Source: a bacterium
Lineage (GTDB): Bacteria; KSB1; UBA2214
DNA length: 38,116 nt
Assembly (NCBI GenBank): GCA_029560815.1
Contig: JAKQKF010000030.1
Span: 1 to 38,116, forward strand
Reading direction: 5' to 3'
Part shown: positions 8,994 through 17,864 of the stretch, piece by piece
Numbering within the stretch: the first letter of the stretch is position 1
Layout: every line of letters starts with the position of its first letter
Program-made: the position numbers and the translations under genes
The notes under the pieces: model-generated
Told to the model about the DNA's origin: nothing
The model's input: the letters and a program-made list of their open reading frames with translations, nothing else
The model's database searches: none

Positions 8994-9389
8994 TCATTTC
9001 TGCAGTTTGGCCCAGGTGGTGAAGATCATATAAACGCCCACCAGGACCATCATCACGCCGAAAGCGAGCCGCAAATGCAGCTGATTGAGCCGGTTGGCCA
9101 TATGGGAGGCGGCCCAGGCCGCAATGAAGAGACAAATGGCGATGATAACGGCGGCCTTGAGATTGACATTGTTGTTCTGATAGTAGACCAGAACAGCGGC
9201 CAGGCCGACCGGCGGCAGCAGAATGGCCAGACTGGTGCCGGTGGCCATCTGCTGGCTAAAGCCGGCAAAATAGACCAGCGCCGGCACGATGATGATGCCG
9301 CCGCCAATGCCAAACAGGCCGGAGAGCGTCCCGGCGGCCAGGCCGAGAATGATGTAAAGCCAGAGAGAAGGTTCGGAACCTGTCAGCAT
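8994..9389 (-). CDS. Half-size TauE/SafE (DUF81) family permease
   Basis: The 131-residue protein has four hydrophobic segments and the family signature LSGLFGIGGGIIIVPALV at about residues 22-39. TauE/SafE proteins are usually about 250 aa with two such halves; this one is a complete single half with a good start (GGAG 5 nt before ATG) and a natural stop. It would have to form a dimer. The family exports sulfite, sulfoacetate or related anions, but the substrate cannot be assigned here. It lies 50 bp downstream of the spoIID-like gene. Confidence 0.82.
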   Translation of the reverse strand: MLTGSEPSLWLYIILGLAAGTLSGLFGIGGGIIIVPALVYFAGFSQQMATGTSLAILLPPVGLAAVLVYYQNNNVNLKAAVIIAICLFIAAWAASHMANRLNQLHLRLAFGVMMVLVGVYMIFTTWAKLQK

Positions 9390-9439
9390 AAAATCTCCAA
9401 AATCAGAGTGTGACCGGCGGCCTGCGGCTCTGCCGGCCG

Positions 9440-11056
9440 CTAGTAAAGCTGCTTGATCTGGGTGCCGGGATAATAGTACTTGAGAATTTCACTCACAGTG
9501 CTGCCCCGGAGGGCGCGGGCCGCCGCGCCAAGCTGGCACAGCCCCACACCATGGCCCCAGCCGGCACCCCGGAAGAGAAAGGTTTCAGCCAGGCCCTCCT
9601 TGACCCCTTCCTTCTCGATGGTGAAGCAGGCGGAATAGAGGGTCGACCTGGAGAGGGCGCGGCGGATGTTGAGTTCCTTGCGTATGGTGACGCTCTCCTC
9701 GGTGCCGACGCAGTTGATGCTGATCAGACGGCCCGATGTGCCGCGCTCGAGGGGGACGATGTCAACCAGCTGGCCGATGGAGGTGCCGGCATAGGCGGCG
9801 ATCGTTTTTTCCAGATCGGTGCGCGCGATTCGCTGCTCCCAGCGGAAATATTTTTCCGCATAGCGGCCGAAATCGGGATTGCCGGCGGACTCGAGGTTGC
9901 AGCAGACCTCCGGACGGGAGTTGACCCAGACGCGGAGATTATCCTCGCGGGTGAGGTCAAGTTGGCCGATATCGGTGGGAGTATCCAGCCGGCCGGTCAG
10001 GTAGGGCTCGCCGTCGCTGTCCCAGACATCGGATGCGCTGGCCGTATGACCGCCGCACATCGCCGAATAGCTGGCCGAACAGAGCGCGTCCTTGTAGGTC
10101 AGGGCCAGCCCCTTGGTATCGTGCACGGCCTTATCGACCGCTTCGCTGTTCTTGCCGATGCCGATATAGGCCTGGCAGTGAACATCATCGCAGACATCAA
10201 ATTCGGCGCCGCGGTGAAAGCGGCCGAAGCTGTAAAGGAACATCGTCCGCGAAATGATCGCCTGGGCTTTGAGCGCCTCTTCGGGAAAGGAGTTGGCCAT
10301 CTCGCCGGCCACCACCCCGCGCAGATAGAGCTCGAGGGGAACGACGTTGATGGCGGTCAGCTTGCCGCGGGCGTTGATGCGCAGCTCCATCTCGCCGCCG
10401 TAGGTGCGGGCCTCGTTGCGCGCCCAGTGGTAGCCGCTGCCCACCTCGACATCGCGCAGGGTCATGTTGGCGCCGGTCAGACGGAGGGCCTGGGTAAGAA
10501 TGATGGTCCGGCCCTGCGGCGTCTGCAGGGCGATTTTGCCCATGACCACATCATCCATGTTGCGCACCACCTTGCCCTGGGCGAGGGCGGGATTGGCGCT
10601 GAGATAGCGATCGGCCTCTGCTGTGGTGGCGAAAGAGCGGTCGAGGAGCACCCGGTGATAGATGCGGTCGATAAGCTTGTTTGCGCCCGCCTGCAGCTGC
10701 TCACCCTGGCTCTTGACCGTCACGGCCAGCCCTTTGCCGCGCAGGGCTTTGGCCCGCTCCGCAGCCCGGTCGCTGTCCAGAGACTCGTAGAGCTGGATCT
10801 GATAGGTGAGGGCGCCGGGGAGAAGAGAGTGCACGGTCGCTTTCCACAGGCCCTTCTCCAGTGCCGCAAAGTTTTCCTTTTCGTCATAAGCCACGACGGA
10901 GAAATCGCCCGCCGGCTCGAAATAAACCGCCTCCTGGTCCTCGAGGATGCCGACCCGGATGATCGGATCGCCCGCGACCGGCACATAACGCATCTGGGTA
11001 CATCCGGCGGCCAGAATCAAAGCCGCCGCAGCCAGAGCCTTCCAGATCATTCTCAT
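9440..11056 (-). CDS. SpoIID/LytB-domain lipoprotein with SPOR-like segment
   Basis: SpoIID/LytB proteins are lytic transglycosylases or amidase enhancers that cut peptidoglycan, usually stripped glycan. The start at 11056 gives a lipoprotein signal (LILAAGC, Cys19) and has AAGGAA upstream; a longer frame from 11104 would overlap era. The 538-residue protein has a SPOR-like segment around 85-115 (YQIQLYES... then KALRGKGLAV). The SpoIID core starts near 238: PLELYLRGVVAGEM with Glu252 as likely catalytic acid, then FPEEALKAQA. Cys289 and Cys294 (DVCDDVHCQAY) and the Cys333/His336 segment (MCGGH) match the zinc-site region known in clostridial SpoIID. The context suggests general cell-wall remodelling, not sporulation. 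Confidence 0.85.
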   Translation of the reverse strand: MRMIWKALAAAALILAAGCTQMRYVPVAGDPIIRVGILEDQEAVYFEPAGDFSVVAYDEKENFAALEKGLWKATVHSLLPGALTYQIQLYESLDSDRAAERAKALRGKGLAVTVKSQGEQLQAGANKLIDRIYHRVLLDRSFATTAEADRYLSANPALAQGKVVRNMDDVVMGKIALQTPQGRTIILTQALRLTGANMTLRDVEVGSGYHWARNEARTYGGEMELRINARGKLTAINVVPLELYLRGVVAGEMANSFPEEALKAQAIISRTMFLYSFGRFHRGAEFDVCDDVHCQAYIGIGKNSEAVDKAVHDTKGLALTYKDALCSASYSAMCGGHTASASDVWDSDGEPYLTGRLDTPTDIGQLDLTREDNLRVWVNSRPEVCCNLESAGNPDFGRYAEKYFRWEQRIARTDLEKTIAAYAGTSIGQLVDIVPLERGTSGRLISINCVGTEESVTIRKELNIRRALSRSTLYSACFTIEKEGVKEGLAETFLFRGAGWGHGVGLCQLGAAARALRGSTVSEILKYYYPGTQIKQLY

Positions 11057-11066
11057 ATGGTTTCCT

Positions 11067-11996
11067 TTACCCCTGATAGCCAAATTCCCGCAAAAATGTG
11101 TCATTCTTGCGCCATTTGTCGCGTACCGCTACCCAAAGATCGAGAAAAACAGGACGGTCCAGCAGAGCTTCGATGTCGGTGCGCGCCTCCTCCCCCACCT
11201 TGCGCAGCATCGCCCCGCCCTTGCCGATGATGATCCCCTTTTGCGTCTGCCGTTCGACCACGATGCGGGCCTTGATGAGATCCTTCCGGCCCGGCCGTCC
11301 CTCCTTGAACTCGTCGATGATCACCGCGGTGGAATAGGGGATCTCCTCGCCGAAATTGGAAAAGATCTTTTCGCGGATGATCTCGCTGACGAAGAAACGC
11401 TCGGGATGCTCGGTGAGTGCATCCTGGTCATACAAGGGGGCGCCAGCCGGCAGACGCGCCACCAGGGCCTCGAGCAGGAGATCGCAATTTTCGCCGGTGC
11501 GCGCCGAAAAGGGGACGACCGCTGCGAAGACATGGCGCTGGCTCCAGGCGTCCAGAAAAGAGGGCAGGAGCGTCCGCTCCGCCAGATCGATCTTGTTCAC
11601 ACCGAGCAGTACGGGTTTGCCGGTGGCGGCGAGCCCGGCCAGCGTCTCGAGATCGCGCTCCTCCGGCCTGGCCGCCGCAGTGACAACGAAGAGCAGCAGA
11701 TCGGCATCCGCAACGGCACGGCGTGCCGTCTCCATCATCACCTCCTGCAGGCGGTAGCTGGGGGTGATCAGGCCGGGAGTATCGAGAAAGATGATCTGAT
11801 AGCGCTCTCCTGTGAGGATCCCCATGATCCGGTGGCGGGTCGTCTGCGGTTTGGGTGTGGTGATCGAAAGCTTGAACTGCAGCAGCCGGTTGACGAGGGT
11901 CGATTTGCCGACGTTGGGCTGGCCGACGACCGCGATGTAGCCGGAACAGAAGGCCTTACCCTCCTCCCGGCTCTCCTGCTCCCTGTCCGTGCTCAC
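11067..11996 (-). CDS. era: GTPase Era
   Basis: Era binds the 3' end of 16S rRNA and helps mature the 30S subunit. The 309-residue protein shows G1 GQPNVGKS (25-32), a G2/switch TTRHR, G3 DTPG, G4 NKID, and a C-terminal KH domain with GKGGAMLRKVGEEAR near residue 255-270. The N-terminus is slightly extended compared with E. coli. The start is GTG at 11996, which overlaps the stop of the upstream zinc-ribbon gene by 4 nt (GTGA). The spoIID-like gene begins 10 nt after its stop. Confidence 0.95.
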   Translation of the reverse strand: MSTDREQESREEGKAFCSGYIAVVGQPNVGKSTLVNRLLQFKLSITTPKPQTTRHRIMGILTGERYQIIFLDTPGLITPSYRLQEVMMETARRAVADADLLLFVVTAAARPEERDLETLAGLAATGKPVLLGVNKIDLAERTLLPSFLDAWSQRHVFAAVVPFSARTGENCDLLLEALVARLPAGAPLYDQDALTEHPERFFVSEIIREKIFSNFGEEIPYSTAVIIDEFKEGRPGRKDLIKARIVVERQTQKGIIIGKGGAMLRKVGEEARTDIEALLDRPVFLDLWVAVRDKWRKNDTFLREFGYQG

Positions 11997-12445
11997 AGAT
12001 AAGAGTCGAGGCTGTGGGATTCGTAGAGCCGCTTGACCAGCTCATCGCTGCTGACCAGTTTGAGGCTGTGGAACTGGCAGCCGTTGCGCAGGCAGCCCTC
12101 GACAATCCCGCCCTTGGGCAGCTGCATGGCGAACATGGGTGCCGAGCAAACCGAACAACGCTGGTCAGCATCCTGAAGAGAAACCTTGCAGGTCGGGCAG
12201 AGGAATTCAACCAGCTCGCCGTCGGGGACAGTGATCTGGGAGATGTTCTTGAAACTGCCGTAGATTGGATCGAGGTGGATCAGGCCGGTCTCATCGCGAT
12301 AGCGGGCCAGCACCGCGACCGAGGGATAGCCGTTGATGAGATGGTCTTCGTCCATGAGGCTGTGGCCATTGGGACAGCCGGCATTCTGGATGCGCAGCAC
12401 CTTGCTGGGCACCTCCAGTTCGACGATATCTTTGCTTTTGGGCAT
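11993..12445 (-). CDS. Zinc-ribbon protein of unknown function
   Basis: This 150-residue soluble protein is not recognised as a named family. It has four cysteine/histidine groups: CPNGH (24-28), CPTC (83-86), CSVC (97-100) and CLRNGCQFH (118-126). The middle pair would form a classic four-Cys zinc ribbon, and the outer pair could form a second metal site. The start at 12445 is preferred because GGAGG lies just upstream; a GTG at 12460 is possible. It is coupled to era by a 4-nt overlap and lies 62 bp downstream of proS, so a role near translation or ribosome assembly is plausible but only by context. Confidence 0.7.
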   Translation of the reverse strand: MPKSKDIVELEVPSKVLRIQNAGCPNGHSLMDEDHLINGYPSVAVLARYRDETGLIHLDPIYGSFKNISQITVPDGELVEFLCPTCKVSLQDADQRCSVCSAPMFAMQLPKGGIVEGCLRNGCQFHSLKLVSSDELVKRLYESHSLDSYL

Positions 12446-12507
12446 AACGCCTCCACACACAAGAAAAATTGGGGGCGGCGTGCGGGTGTGCGGCCGCCCC
12501 GGTTTGA

Positions 12508-13938
12508 TTAATAGGATTTGGCCACAAGCACACGCTGGCCCGAACGCCCGCCGCAGACGATGCAGGCACCCTCTTCCTTTTGTTCATCGATCGGCACCAG
12601 ACGGATGGTCGCCTTGTGCTCTTCCTGGAACCTGGCCTCGCACGCGGGCGATCCGCACCAATGGACCCAGAAAAAGCCGCCCGGATTTTCGATCTTCTCG
12701 GCCAGCTCCTCATAGGTGTCCACACTGAAGGTGTTGGCCTCGCGAAAGTCCCTGGCGCGCGTGTACAGGTTCTGCTGGATCTCGACGAGCAAGGCCTCGA
12801 TGCGCGCGAGCAGATTCTCCTGTGGCACAGCGCTCTTTTCACCGGTATCCCGGCGCACCAGCACCACCTGTCCGGCCGCCACATCCTTGGGCCCCATCTC
12901 GATCCGGATAGGCACCCCCTTCTTCTCCCACTCGTTGAACTTGTAGCCGGGACGGTACTGGTCGCGCTCATCGATCTTGAAAGTGATCCGCTCTTCCCAG
13001 CCGGCGGTCAGCTCGCGCGCTTTGGCCAGCATCACCTCCCGCTCGGACTCTTCTTTCCAGATCGGCACCAGCACCGCCTTGACCGGGGCGAGACGGGGCG
13101 GCAGCACCAGCCCCTTGTCGTCGCTGTGAGTCATGATCAGGGCACCGATCAGACGCGTCGAGACCCCCCAGCTTGTCGCATAGACCAGCTCCAGTTTGCC
13201 CTGTTCATTCTGAAAAGTGACGTCGAAGGCGCGGGCAAAATTCTGGCCGAGGTTGTGCGAGGTGCCCGCCTGGAGGGCCTTGCGGTCCTGCATCATCGCC
13301 TCGATGCAGTAGGTGCGCACGGCGCCGGCAAAACGCTGCGATTCGGTCTTGACCCCGTAAAAGACCGGAGCCGCCATATACTCTTCGGCGAAACGGCGAT
13401 AGACATCGAGGATCTTCAGAGTCTCCTCCTCCGCCTCCTCAGCGGTGGCATGAGCGGTATGGCCCTCCTGCCAGAGAAACTCGGTGGTGCGCAGAAAAAG
13501 ACGGGTGCGCATCTCCCAGCGCACCACATTGGCCCACTGATTGATGAGAATGGGCAGATCGCGGTAGCTCTGGATCCAGTTCTTGTAGGCGGACCAGATG
13601 ATGGTCTCCGAGGTGGGACGCACCACCAGGGGCTCGTCCAGCTTTTTGCCGCCGCCGTGGGTGACCACCGCGCACTCGGGCGCAAAACCCTCAACGTGCT
13701 CGGCCTCCTTCTTCATAAAGCTCTCGGGTATAAAAAGCGGGAAATAGGCGTTGACATGGCCGGTGGCCTTGAACATTTTGTCCAACTGTCCCTGGATCAT
13801 CTCCCAGATGGCATATCCCGTGGGTTTGATGACCATGCAACCCTTGACGGCGGCGTGCTCCGCCAGATCGGCGGCAGCCACGACATCGAGATACCACTGT
13901 GAATAATCGGCTGCGCGTGTGGTGATTTCTTTTGCCAT
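12508..13938 (-). CDS. proS: Prolyl-tRNA synthetase, archaeal/eukaryote-like type
   Basis: The enzyme charges tRNA-Pro. At 476 aa it lacks the editing insertion of the long bacterial form. Its motifs are those of the short type: [12 protein letters not shown], motif 2 [20 protein letters not shown], and motif 3 [10 protein letters not shown]. The C-terminal zinc-binding domain ([14 protein letters not shown]) ends in the typical VAKSY with a terminal tyrosine. The start at 13938 has AGGA 7 nt upstream. The stop of the upstream Cys-rich gene lies 22 nt before it, so they are co-transcribed. Confidence 0.95.
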   Translation of the reverse strand: MAKEITTRAADYSQWYLDVVAAADLAEHAAVKGCMVIKPTGYAIWEMIQGQLDKMFKATGHVNAYFPLFIPESFMKKEAEHVEGFAPECAVVTHGGGKKLDEPLVVRPTSETIIWSAYKNWIQSYRDLPILINQWANVVRWEMRTRLFLRTTEFLWQEGHTAHATAEEAEEETLKILDVYRRFAEEYMAAPVFYGVKTESQRFAGAVRTYCIEAMMQDRKALQAGTSHNLGQNFARAFDVTFQNEQGKLELVYATSWGVSTRLIGALIMTHSDDKGLVLPPRLAPVKAVLVPIWKEESEREVMLAKARELTAGWEERITFKIDERDQYRPGYKFNEWEKKGVPIRIEMGPKDVAAGQVVLVRRDTGEKSAVPQENLLARIEALLVEIQQNLYTRARDFREANTFSVDTYEELAEKIENPGGFFWVHWCGSPACEARFQEEHKATIRLVPIDEQKEEGACIVCGGRSGQRVLVAKSY

Positions 13939-13960
13939 AAGATCCTGTTCTCTTTTTCCG

Positions 13961-14848
13961 TTAATACTTTTTCCTGGGCCGGGTGGCACACCCGGCCGGC
14001 TCAGCAGCGATCTGCTGCATGGCCTGAAAATAACACTCTTCGCCGCCCTCCAGCCCCTCCAGGCAGATCAGCTCGCGACGGCGGCGTTCCTGACCGTTGC
14101 TGTGCTCGGTCACATCGACGAGGGCGCCCTGCGGGCAATGGAGGCACTTTTCCGGCTGCCTCGGCAGCGGGCGGGCGCTCTGCTTCGCCACCAGGGCGCT
14201 GCTGTTATGCCAGGTGGCGGCTCCAGAACGCGACCGCACCTCGACAGCGTGCAGACGAGGGAAGAGCAGTCGGCCCTGATCGAGGGCAAAAACGCCGCGG
14301 GCATCCAGCTCGTCGCCGGGGGCGAGAGCGAGACGCTCCTGCTGCTGCGGAGAGATGACCGCGTAGAAATAGTCGTCAAAGGCGTCCAGGCCGATGAAAC
14401 CCTCGCGGGCGATGAGGAGATAACCCTCAAGGCGCAGCCGGGCGCCATGGGCATCGATCTGCTTGTGGAAGCGCGGTTTGAGAGAATCGATGCGGAAGGC
14501 GATATCTCTCTCCCTGCCCTGGTTCTCCTCCACCCACTCGTCGAAAGCGGCCAGCTCCTGCTGAAAGAGGGCGTACTCGGCGGGCGACAGGGTGATGCTC
14601 GGCTGGTAATGGACCTTTTCGTCGCGGTAGTGGGCACAGCCGGGGCAGAGCCGGCCCATGCGGCTGAAACCACGGCTGCAGCGCTTGCCCTTGTTGAGCA
14701 GGGCGCAGGACCACTTGAACTCGAGACAGCCCTGCGGATAGCACTTTTTCGCCACCAGCACATGCCAGGCGGAGACCCGGTTGGCAAAGGCGGCATGACG
14801 GGCGTAATGGCAGGTGAAAACGTCGTTCCTTTTGTAGGGATTCTTCAT
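13961..14848 (-). CDS. Cysteine-rich protein of unknown function
   Basis: This 295-residue protein was not recognised. Its first 75 residues hold seven cysteines (13, 36, 41, 48, 57, 68, 71) with several His and basic residues, suggesting zinc or Fe-S binding and perhaps nucleic acid contact. The centre (about 110-210) is mixed alpha/beta, with a small-barrel-like stretch around [13 protein letters not shown] second set, CLHC (225-228), Cys252 and Cys262, could hold another metal. GAGGG lies 6 nt before the ATG; a nearby out-of-frame ATG has no supporting product. It leads an operon with proS and has a good promoter at 14882-14910, so it is probably expressed. No membrane segment or signal peptide is seen. 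Confidence 0.65.
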   Translation of the reverse strand: MKNPYKRNDVFTCHYARHAAFANRVSAWHVLVAKKCYPQGCLEFKWSCALLNKGKRCSRGFSRMGRLCPGCAHYRDEKVHYQPSITLSPAEYALFQQELAAFDEWVEENQGRERDIAFRIDSLKPRFHKQIDAHGARLRLEGYLLIAREGFIGLDAFDDYFYAVISPQQQERLALAPGDELDARGVFALDQGRLLFPRLHAVEVRSRSGAATWHNSSALVAKQSARPLPRQPEKCLHCPQGALVDVTEHSNGQERRRRELICLEGLEGGEECYFQAMQQIAAEPAGCATRPRKKY

Positions 14849-14881
14849 GCCATGCCCTCATAACTCCTTTAAATAATTTGA

Positions 14882-14910
14882 AATATAATTACTCTGGCCC
14901 TGAGAAGCAA
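14882..14910 (-). promoter_or_regulatory. Promoter of the Cys-rich/proS operon
   Basis: On the minus strand, TTGCTT (14910-14905) and TATATT (14887-14882) have a 17-nt spacer. The sequence just downstream is AT-rich and followed by a Shine-Dalgarno. The same TTGCTT/TATATT pair recurs before the smg-like gene. Confidence 0.65.
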
Positions 14911-14976
14911 GAAAATTCTTGACTTGGGCCGCTCCGCTGCCGTCCCGCCCGCCGCGGGCAGCGGGGCAATTTTCCC

Positions 14977-15004
14977 TTGCAATTGAGTTGGATTTTCATA
15001 AATT
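14977..15004 (+). promoter_or_regulatory. Candidate promoter of the symporter gene
   Basis: TTGCAA (14977-14982) and TAAATT (14999-15004) are separated by 16 nt, in AT-rich sequence 35 nt before the start codon. It is divergent from the Cys-rich gene promoter; a GC-rich inverted stretch lies between the two. Confidence 0.45.
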
Positions 15005-15039
15005 AAAGAAATTTAACCTTCCCGGAAAAGGACCGGATC

Positions 15040-16620
15040 ATGAACTTTTCGCCCCTCGATTTCGCTATCGTCTTCGCCTATCTCGCCGGGGTCACAGCCC
15101 TGGGCGCATGGTTCGGCAAAAAGCAGAGCAGCACCACCGACTATTTTCTCGGCGGCCGCGACCTGCCCTGGCTGGCCATCTGCATCTCGGTGGTCGCCAC
15201 GGAGACCAGTGTGCTGACCTTCATCAGCATCCCCGGGCTGGCCTACCTCACCAACCTCAACTTTCTCCAGATCGCGGCCGGCTATCTGCTCGGCCGCATT
15301 GTCATCTCCTTTGTGCTTCTCCCCCGCTACTACCGCGGGGAGATACAGACCGCCTACCACCTGCTCGGCAACCGCTTCGGTTCGCGCATGCGCAGCTTTT
15401 CCTCGATCGTCTTCCAGCTTACACGCCTGCTCGCCGACGGCGTCCGCCTCTTCGCCGCCTCCATCCCTCTGCATGTGATTACGGGCTGGGATTACAGCAC
15501 CAGCATCATCGTCATCGCCATGGTCACCATCGTCTACACCTTCATCGGCGGCATCCGGGCCGTGGTCTGGCTGGACGTGCTCCAATGGACGGTCTATATC
15601 ACCGGCGCCGTCCTCGCCCTGGCGGTGATCCTCGACAAGCTGCCGCTGGGGTGGCAAAGCGTGGTCGCAGCGGCCGCACCCGGCAACAAATTCGACATCA
15701 TCGAGCTGGGATTCGACCGCTCCCTGAAAGAGTTCTTCACCATCAACTATACCCTGGTCTCCGGCCTGCTCGGCGGGGCCTTTCTCTCGATGGCTTCGCA
15801 TGGCACCGACCAGCTGATCGTTCAGCGGCTGCTAACCTGCCGGAACGCCCGCGCGAGTCAAAAGGCCCTCATCGGCAGCGGCTTTGTCGTCATCATCCAG
15901 TTCGCCCTTTTTCTGGTGCTCGGCCTCGCCCTCTATGCCTATTACCAGGGTGCGGCGATGCGCTCGGATGAAGTGCTGCCGCGTTTCATAGTCGAAGGGC
16001 TGCCGAACGGGGTCTCCGGCATCATCATCGCGGGTGTATTCGCCGCCGCCATGGGCAACCTGAGCGGCTCACTCAACTCGCTGGCTTCCTCCACCATGCT
16101 CGACCTTTACAAACCGAGATGGGGGAAGAACAAAAGTCCCAAACAGGATCTCATGACTTCGCGCCTCTTCACGGTCATGTGGGGCGTGATCTTTGTCTTC
16201 AGCGCCCTGATGTTCACCGACAATAAAAGCCCCGTCGTCGAACTGGGTCTCGCCATCGCCTCCTTCACCTACGGCGGGCTGCTCGGCACCTTCTTCCTGG
16301 GCATCACCAATGCCAGGGCCAGGGAGGATGAGGGGCTGCTGGCGATGTGGAGTGCCATCTTTTTCATGATCTGGATCATCGGACAAAAGGGGGCGGGACT
16401 GTGGGTGCCGGCGCTGCTCGCCATCGCGGCGGGGGGGTGGCTCTATCTGCGGCTGCAAAGCCGGTCGGGGCGGCTCTTTGTGGTCATCTGGAGCCTCTTC
16501 ATGCTGCTGCTCATCGCTTTCGTCGGTTCGCCGCATATCGCCTGGCCCTGGTACGTCTTCATTGGCTGTACGGTCGGCTATGCCAACGGCACTCTCTTGA
16601 GTGCGCTCCGCCCGGAGTAG
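15040..16620 (+). CDS. Sodium:solute symporter (SSS family)
   Basis: This 526-residue membrane protein has about 14 hydrophobic helices and reads as an SSS-family transporter: DYFLGGRDLPWLAICIS at the N-terminus, ATETSVLTFISIPGLAY in TM2 (sodium-site region), and GGIRAVVWLDVLQW near residue 168-181. Such proteins import sugars, amino acids, organic acids or vitamins with Na+. The closest-looking group is the SGLT/sialic acid/inositol type, but the substrate cannot be fixed. AAAGGA lies 7 nt before the ATG. It stands alone between a divergent operon and a convergent one. Confidence 0.9.
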   Translation: MNFSPLDFAIVFAYLAGVTALGAWFGKKQSSTTDYFLGGRDLPWLAICISVVATETSVLTFISIPGLAYLTNLNFLQIAAGYLLGRIVISFVLLPRYYRGEIQTAYHLLGNRFGSRMRSFSSIVFQLTRLLADGVRLFAASIPLHVITGWDYSTSIIVIAMVTIVYTFIGGIRAVVWLDVLQWTVYITGAVLALAVILDKLPLGWQSVVAAAAPGNKFDIIELGFDRSLKEFFTINYTLVSGLLGGAFLSMASHGTDQLIVQRLLTCRNARASQKALIGSGFVVIIQFALFLVLGLALYAYYQGAAMRSDEVLPRFIVEGLPNGVSGIIIAGVFAAAMGNLSGSLNSLASSTMLDLYKPRWGKNKSPKQDLMTSRLFTVMWGVIFVFSALMFTDNKSPVVELGLAIASFTYGGLLGTFFLGITNARAREDEGLLAMWSAIFFMIWIIGQKGAGLWVPALLAIAAGGWLYLRLQSRSGRLFVVIWSLFMLLLIAFVGSPHIAWPWYVFIGCTVGYANGTLLSALRPE

Positions 16621-16655
16621 CAGCCGGCGGAGGGAAATGCGGTTGGGGCAAAAAT

Positions 16656-16689
16656 AAAGCCGTTGTCGCTGACAAGCAACAACGGCTTT
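16656..16689. terminator. Terminator between symporter and PTS genes
   Basis: An 11-bp inverted repeat (AAAGCCGTTGT / ACAACGGCTTT) encloses a 12-nt loop. On the minus strand it is followed by TTTATTTTT, a good U-tract, so it mainly ends the PTS operon. It may also serve the symporter gene on the plus strand. Confidence 0.75.
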
Positions 16690-16874
16690 CCCCCCGATCG
16701 GGCTTAATGTCTCCCTCGGCATAACTGTAATAGCAATTACTGCGCCACAAATGGCCGTTATCTTTATTTCATTGTTTTAATTAGATTTGCATCGCCATTG
16801 CCGGCGAGCCGCCGGCTGCATTTGTGTGTATTTTGCAACACCATACCACCCTTCTGTGCAAAAACTACACATCT
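16690..16874. other. AT-richer intergenic region with perfect hairpin
   Basis: No gene is seen here. A perfect hairpin (GCCGGCG, AGC loop, CGCCGGC) lies at 16800-16816 without a U-run. The rest is AT-rich sequence between two convergent genes and forms the 3' untranslated region of the PTS IIB message. Confidence 0.4.
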
Positions 16875-17363
16875 TCAGATCGGCTCAAAGCGGAGAGCCC
16901 GGGCGATATCGATCGGCGTCCGCGTCGGCACATCCCGTCCTTCCAGCTTGATGCCTTTGTCATAGAGGATGCGGAAATTGCTGATATCCTCCTCATCGAC
17001 AAAGATGAAGGGCGCGATCTGGTTCTTGCCGGCGCGAAAATGCATGCCGCCGACATTGACCTCGGTGATGGGCACCCCCGCCTCCACCAGCTGCACCAGC
17101 CGCTTGGGCGAATCGACCAGCAGCAGTATCCGTTCCCTCTCCAGCATGCCGCCGCCCAGCTCCTCAATCGTCTCCTGCAGGGTGAGCACGGAGGCGGCGA
17201 TGTCGTTGGTCACCGCGGACATATAGATCGTCTTTTGCCAATCCGAATTGGCCACTTCATCGCTGCAGAGCATGATCCGCTGCGGGTCAAGCACATGACG
17301 CCACCCTACCACCACCTGTCCATGAATCAACCGGTCATCAATTCTCACTTGCACTAGTGGCAT
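16875..17363 (-). CDS. PTS system mannose-family IIB component
   Basis: This 162-residue protein is a Man/Fru/Sor-family EIIB. The phosphoryl-accepting His14 sits in the typical RIDDRLIHGQVVVGW. The downstream GGMHFRAGK segment is also family-like. Normally IIB takes phosphate from IIA and passes it to a sugar bound by IIC/IID. No IIC or IID gene is present here: the next gene is convergent. AAGGAG lies about 10 nt before the ATG, and the gene is 54 nt downstream of the IIA gene. A regulatory rather than transport role is possible. Confidence 0.88.
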   Translation of the reverse strand: MPLVQVRIDDRLIHGQVVVGWRHVLDPQRIMLCSDEVANSDWQKTIYMSAVTNDIAASVLTLQETIEELGGGMLERERILLLVDSPKRLVQLVEAGVPITEVNVGGMHFRAGKNQIAPFIFVDEEDISNFRILYDKGIKLEGRDVPTRTPIDIARALRFEPI

Positions 17364-17417
17364 ATCGCTCTCTCTCCTTGATTCCGCTTGCCGCTATTTT
17401 CTCTGAAAGTTCTCTTC

Positions 17418-17819
17418 TCAACACCCCGAGCCCGGGTCGAGCAGGCAGATGCCGCGTGCAGCATCGTGCTGCACCTCGGCGGCCAGGTCATCCAGGCTCA
17501 GGCTCTCCCGCTTGGTGATGAAAGAGAGCACCATGGGCAGGTTGACGCCGGAAAGGACCCGGACGTGTTTGTAATCGCTGGCGATACTGACGGCTACATT
17601 CCAGCAGCTGCCGCCGCGCAGGCTGGCCAGGATGAGGACGCCGTCCTGCCGTTCATCCGGGCCGGAGACGAGGGCTTTCAACCGTGAGGTGATTTCTGCA
17701 ATCGACATGTCGGTTACGGCGAGGGCGTGCAGCCCCTCATCAAGCCCCATAATGCCGCGCACGGCTTCGATCAGCGCCTCCCCGATCGGGCCGTGGGTGA
17801 GCAGGATGGCATGTTTCAT
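17418..17819 (-). CDS. PTS system mannose-family IIA component
   Basis: This 133-residue protein matches EIIA of the mannose family: the phospho-accepting His9 in LLTHGPIGEAL, then ILASLRGGSCWNVA and SGVNLPMVL. The start at 17819 has GAGGA 5 nt upstream; a TTG one codon earlier is in frame. It lies 45 nt after hprK. In many bacteria a lone Man-type EIIA beside hprK forms a regulatory PTS that senses PEP/pyruvate state. Confidence 0.9.
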   Translation of the reverse strand: MKHAILLTHGPIGEALIEAVRGIMGLDEGLHALAVTDMSIAEITSRLKALVSGPDERQDGVLILASLRGGSCWNVAVSIASDYKHVRVLSGVNLPMVLSFITKRESLSLDDLAAEVQHDAARGICLLDPGSGC

Positions 17820-17864
17820 CAAATTCCTCGAATTAATGGCAGCCGCGGGCAGGCGGCGAAGATG

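Noticed and set aside
8923..8997. 24-codon frame (MSRIPDLQHL...) starting in an ATGA overlap after the TauE/SafE gene
   Set aside because: It is too short and has no independent support. The overlap alone is weak evidence, although coupling is possible.
9410..11230. 606-codon plus-strand frame across the SpoIID gene
   Set aside because: It is an antisense shadow of the SpoIID/LytB gene with no domain content.
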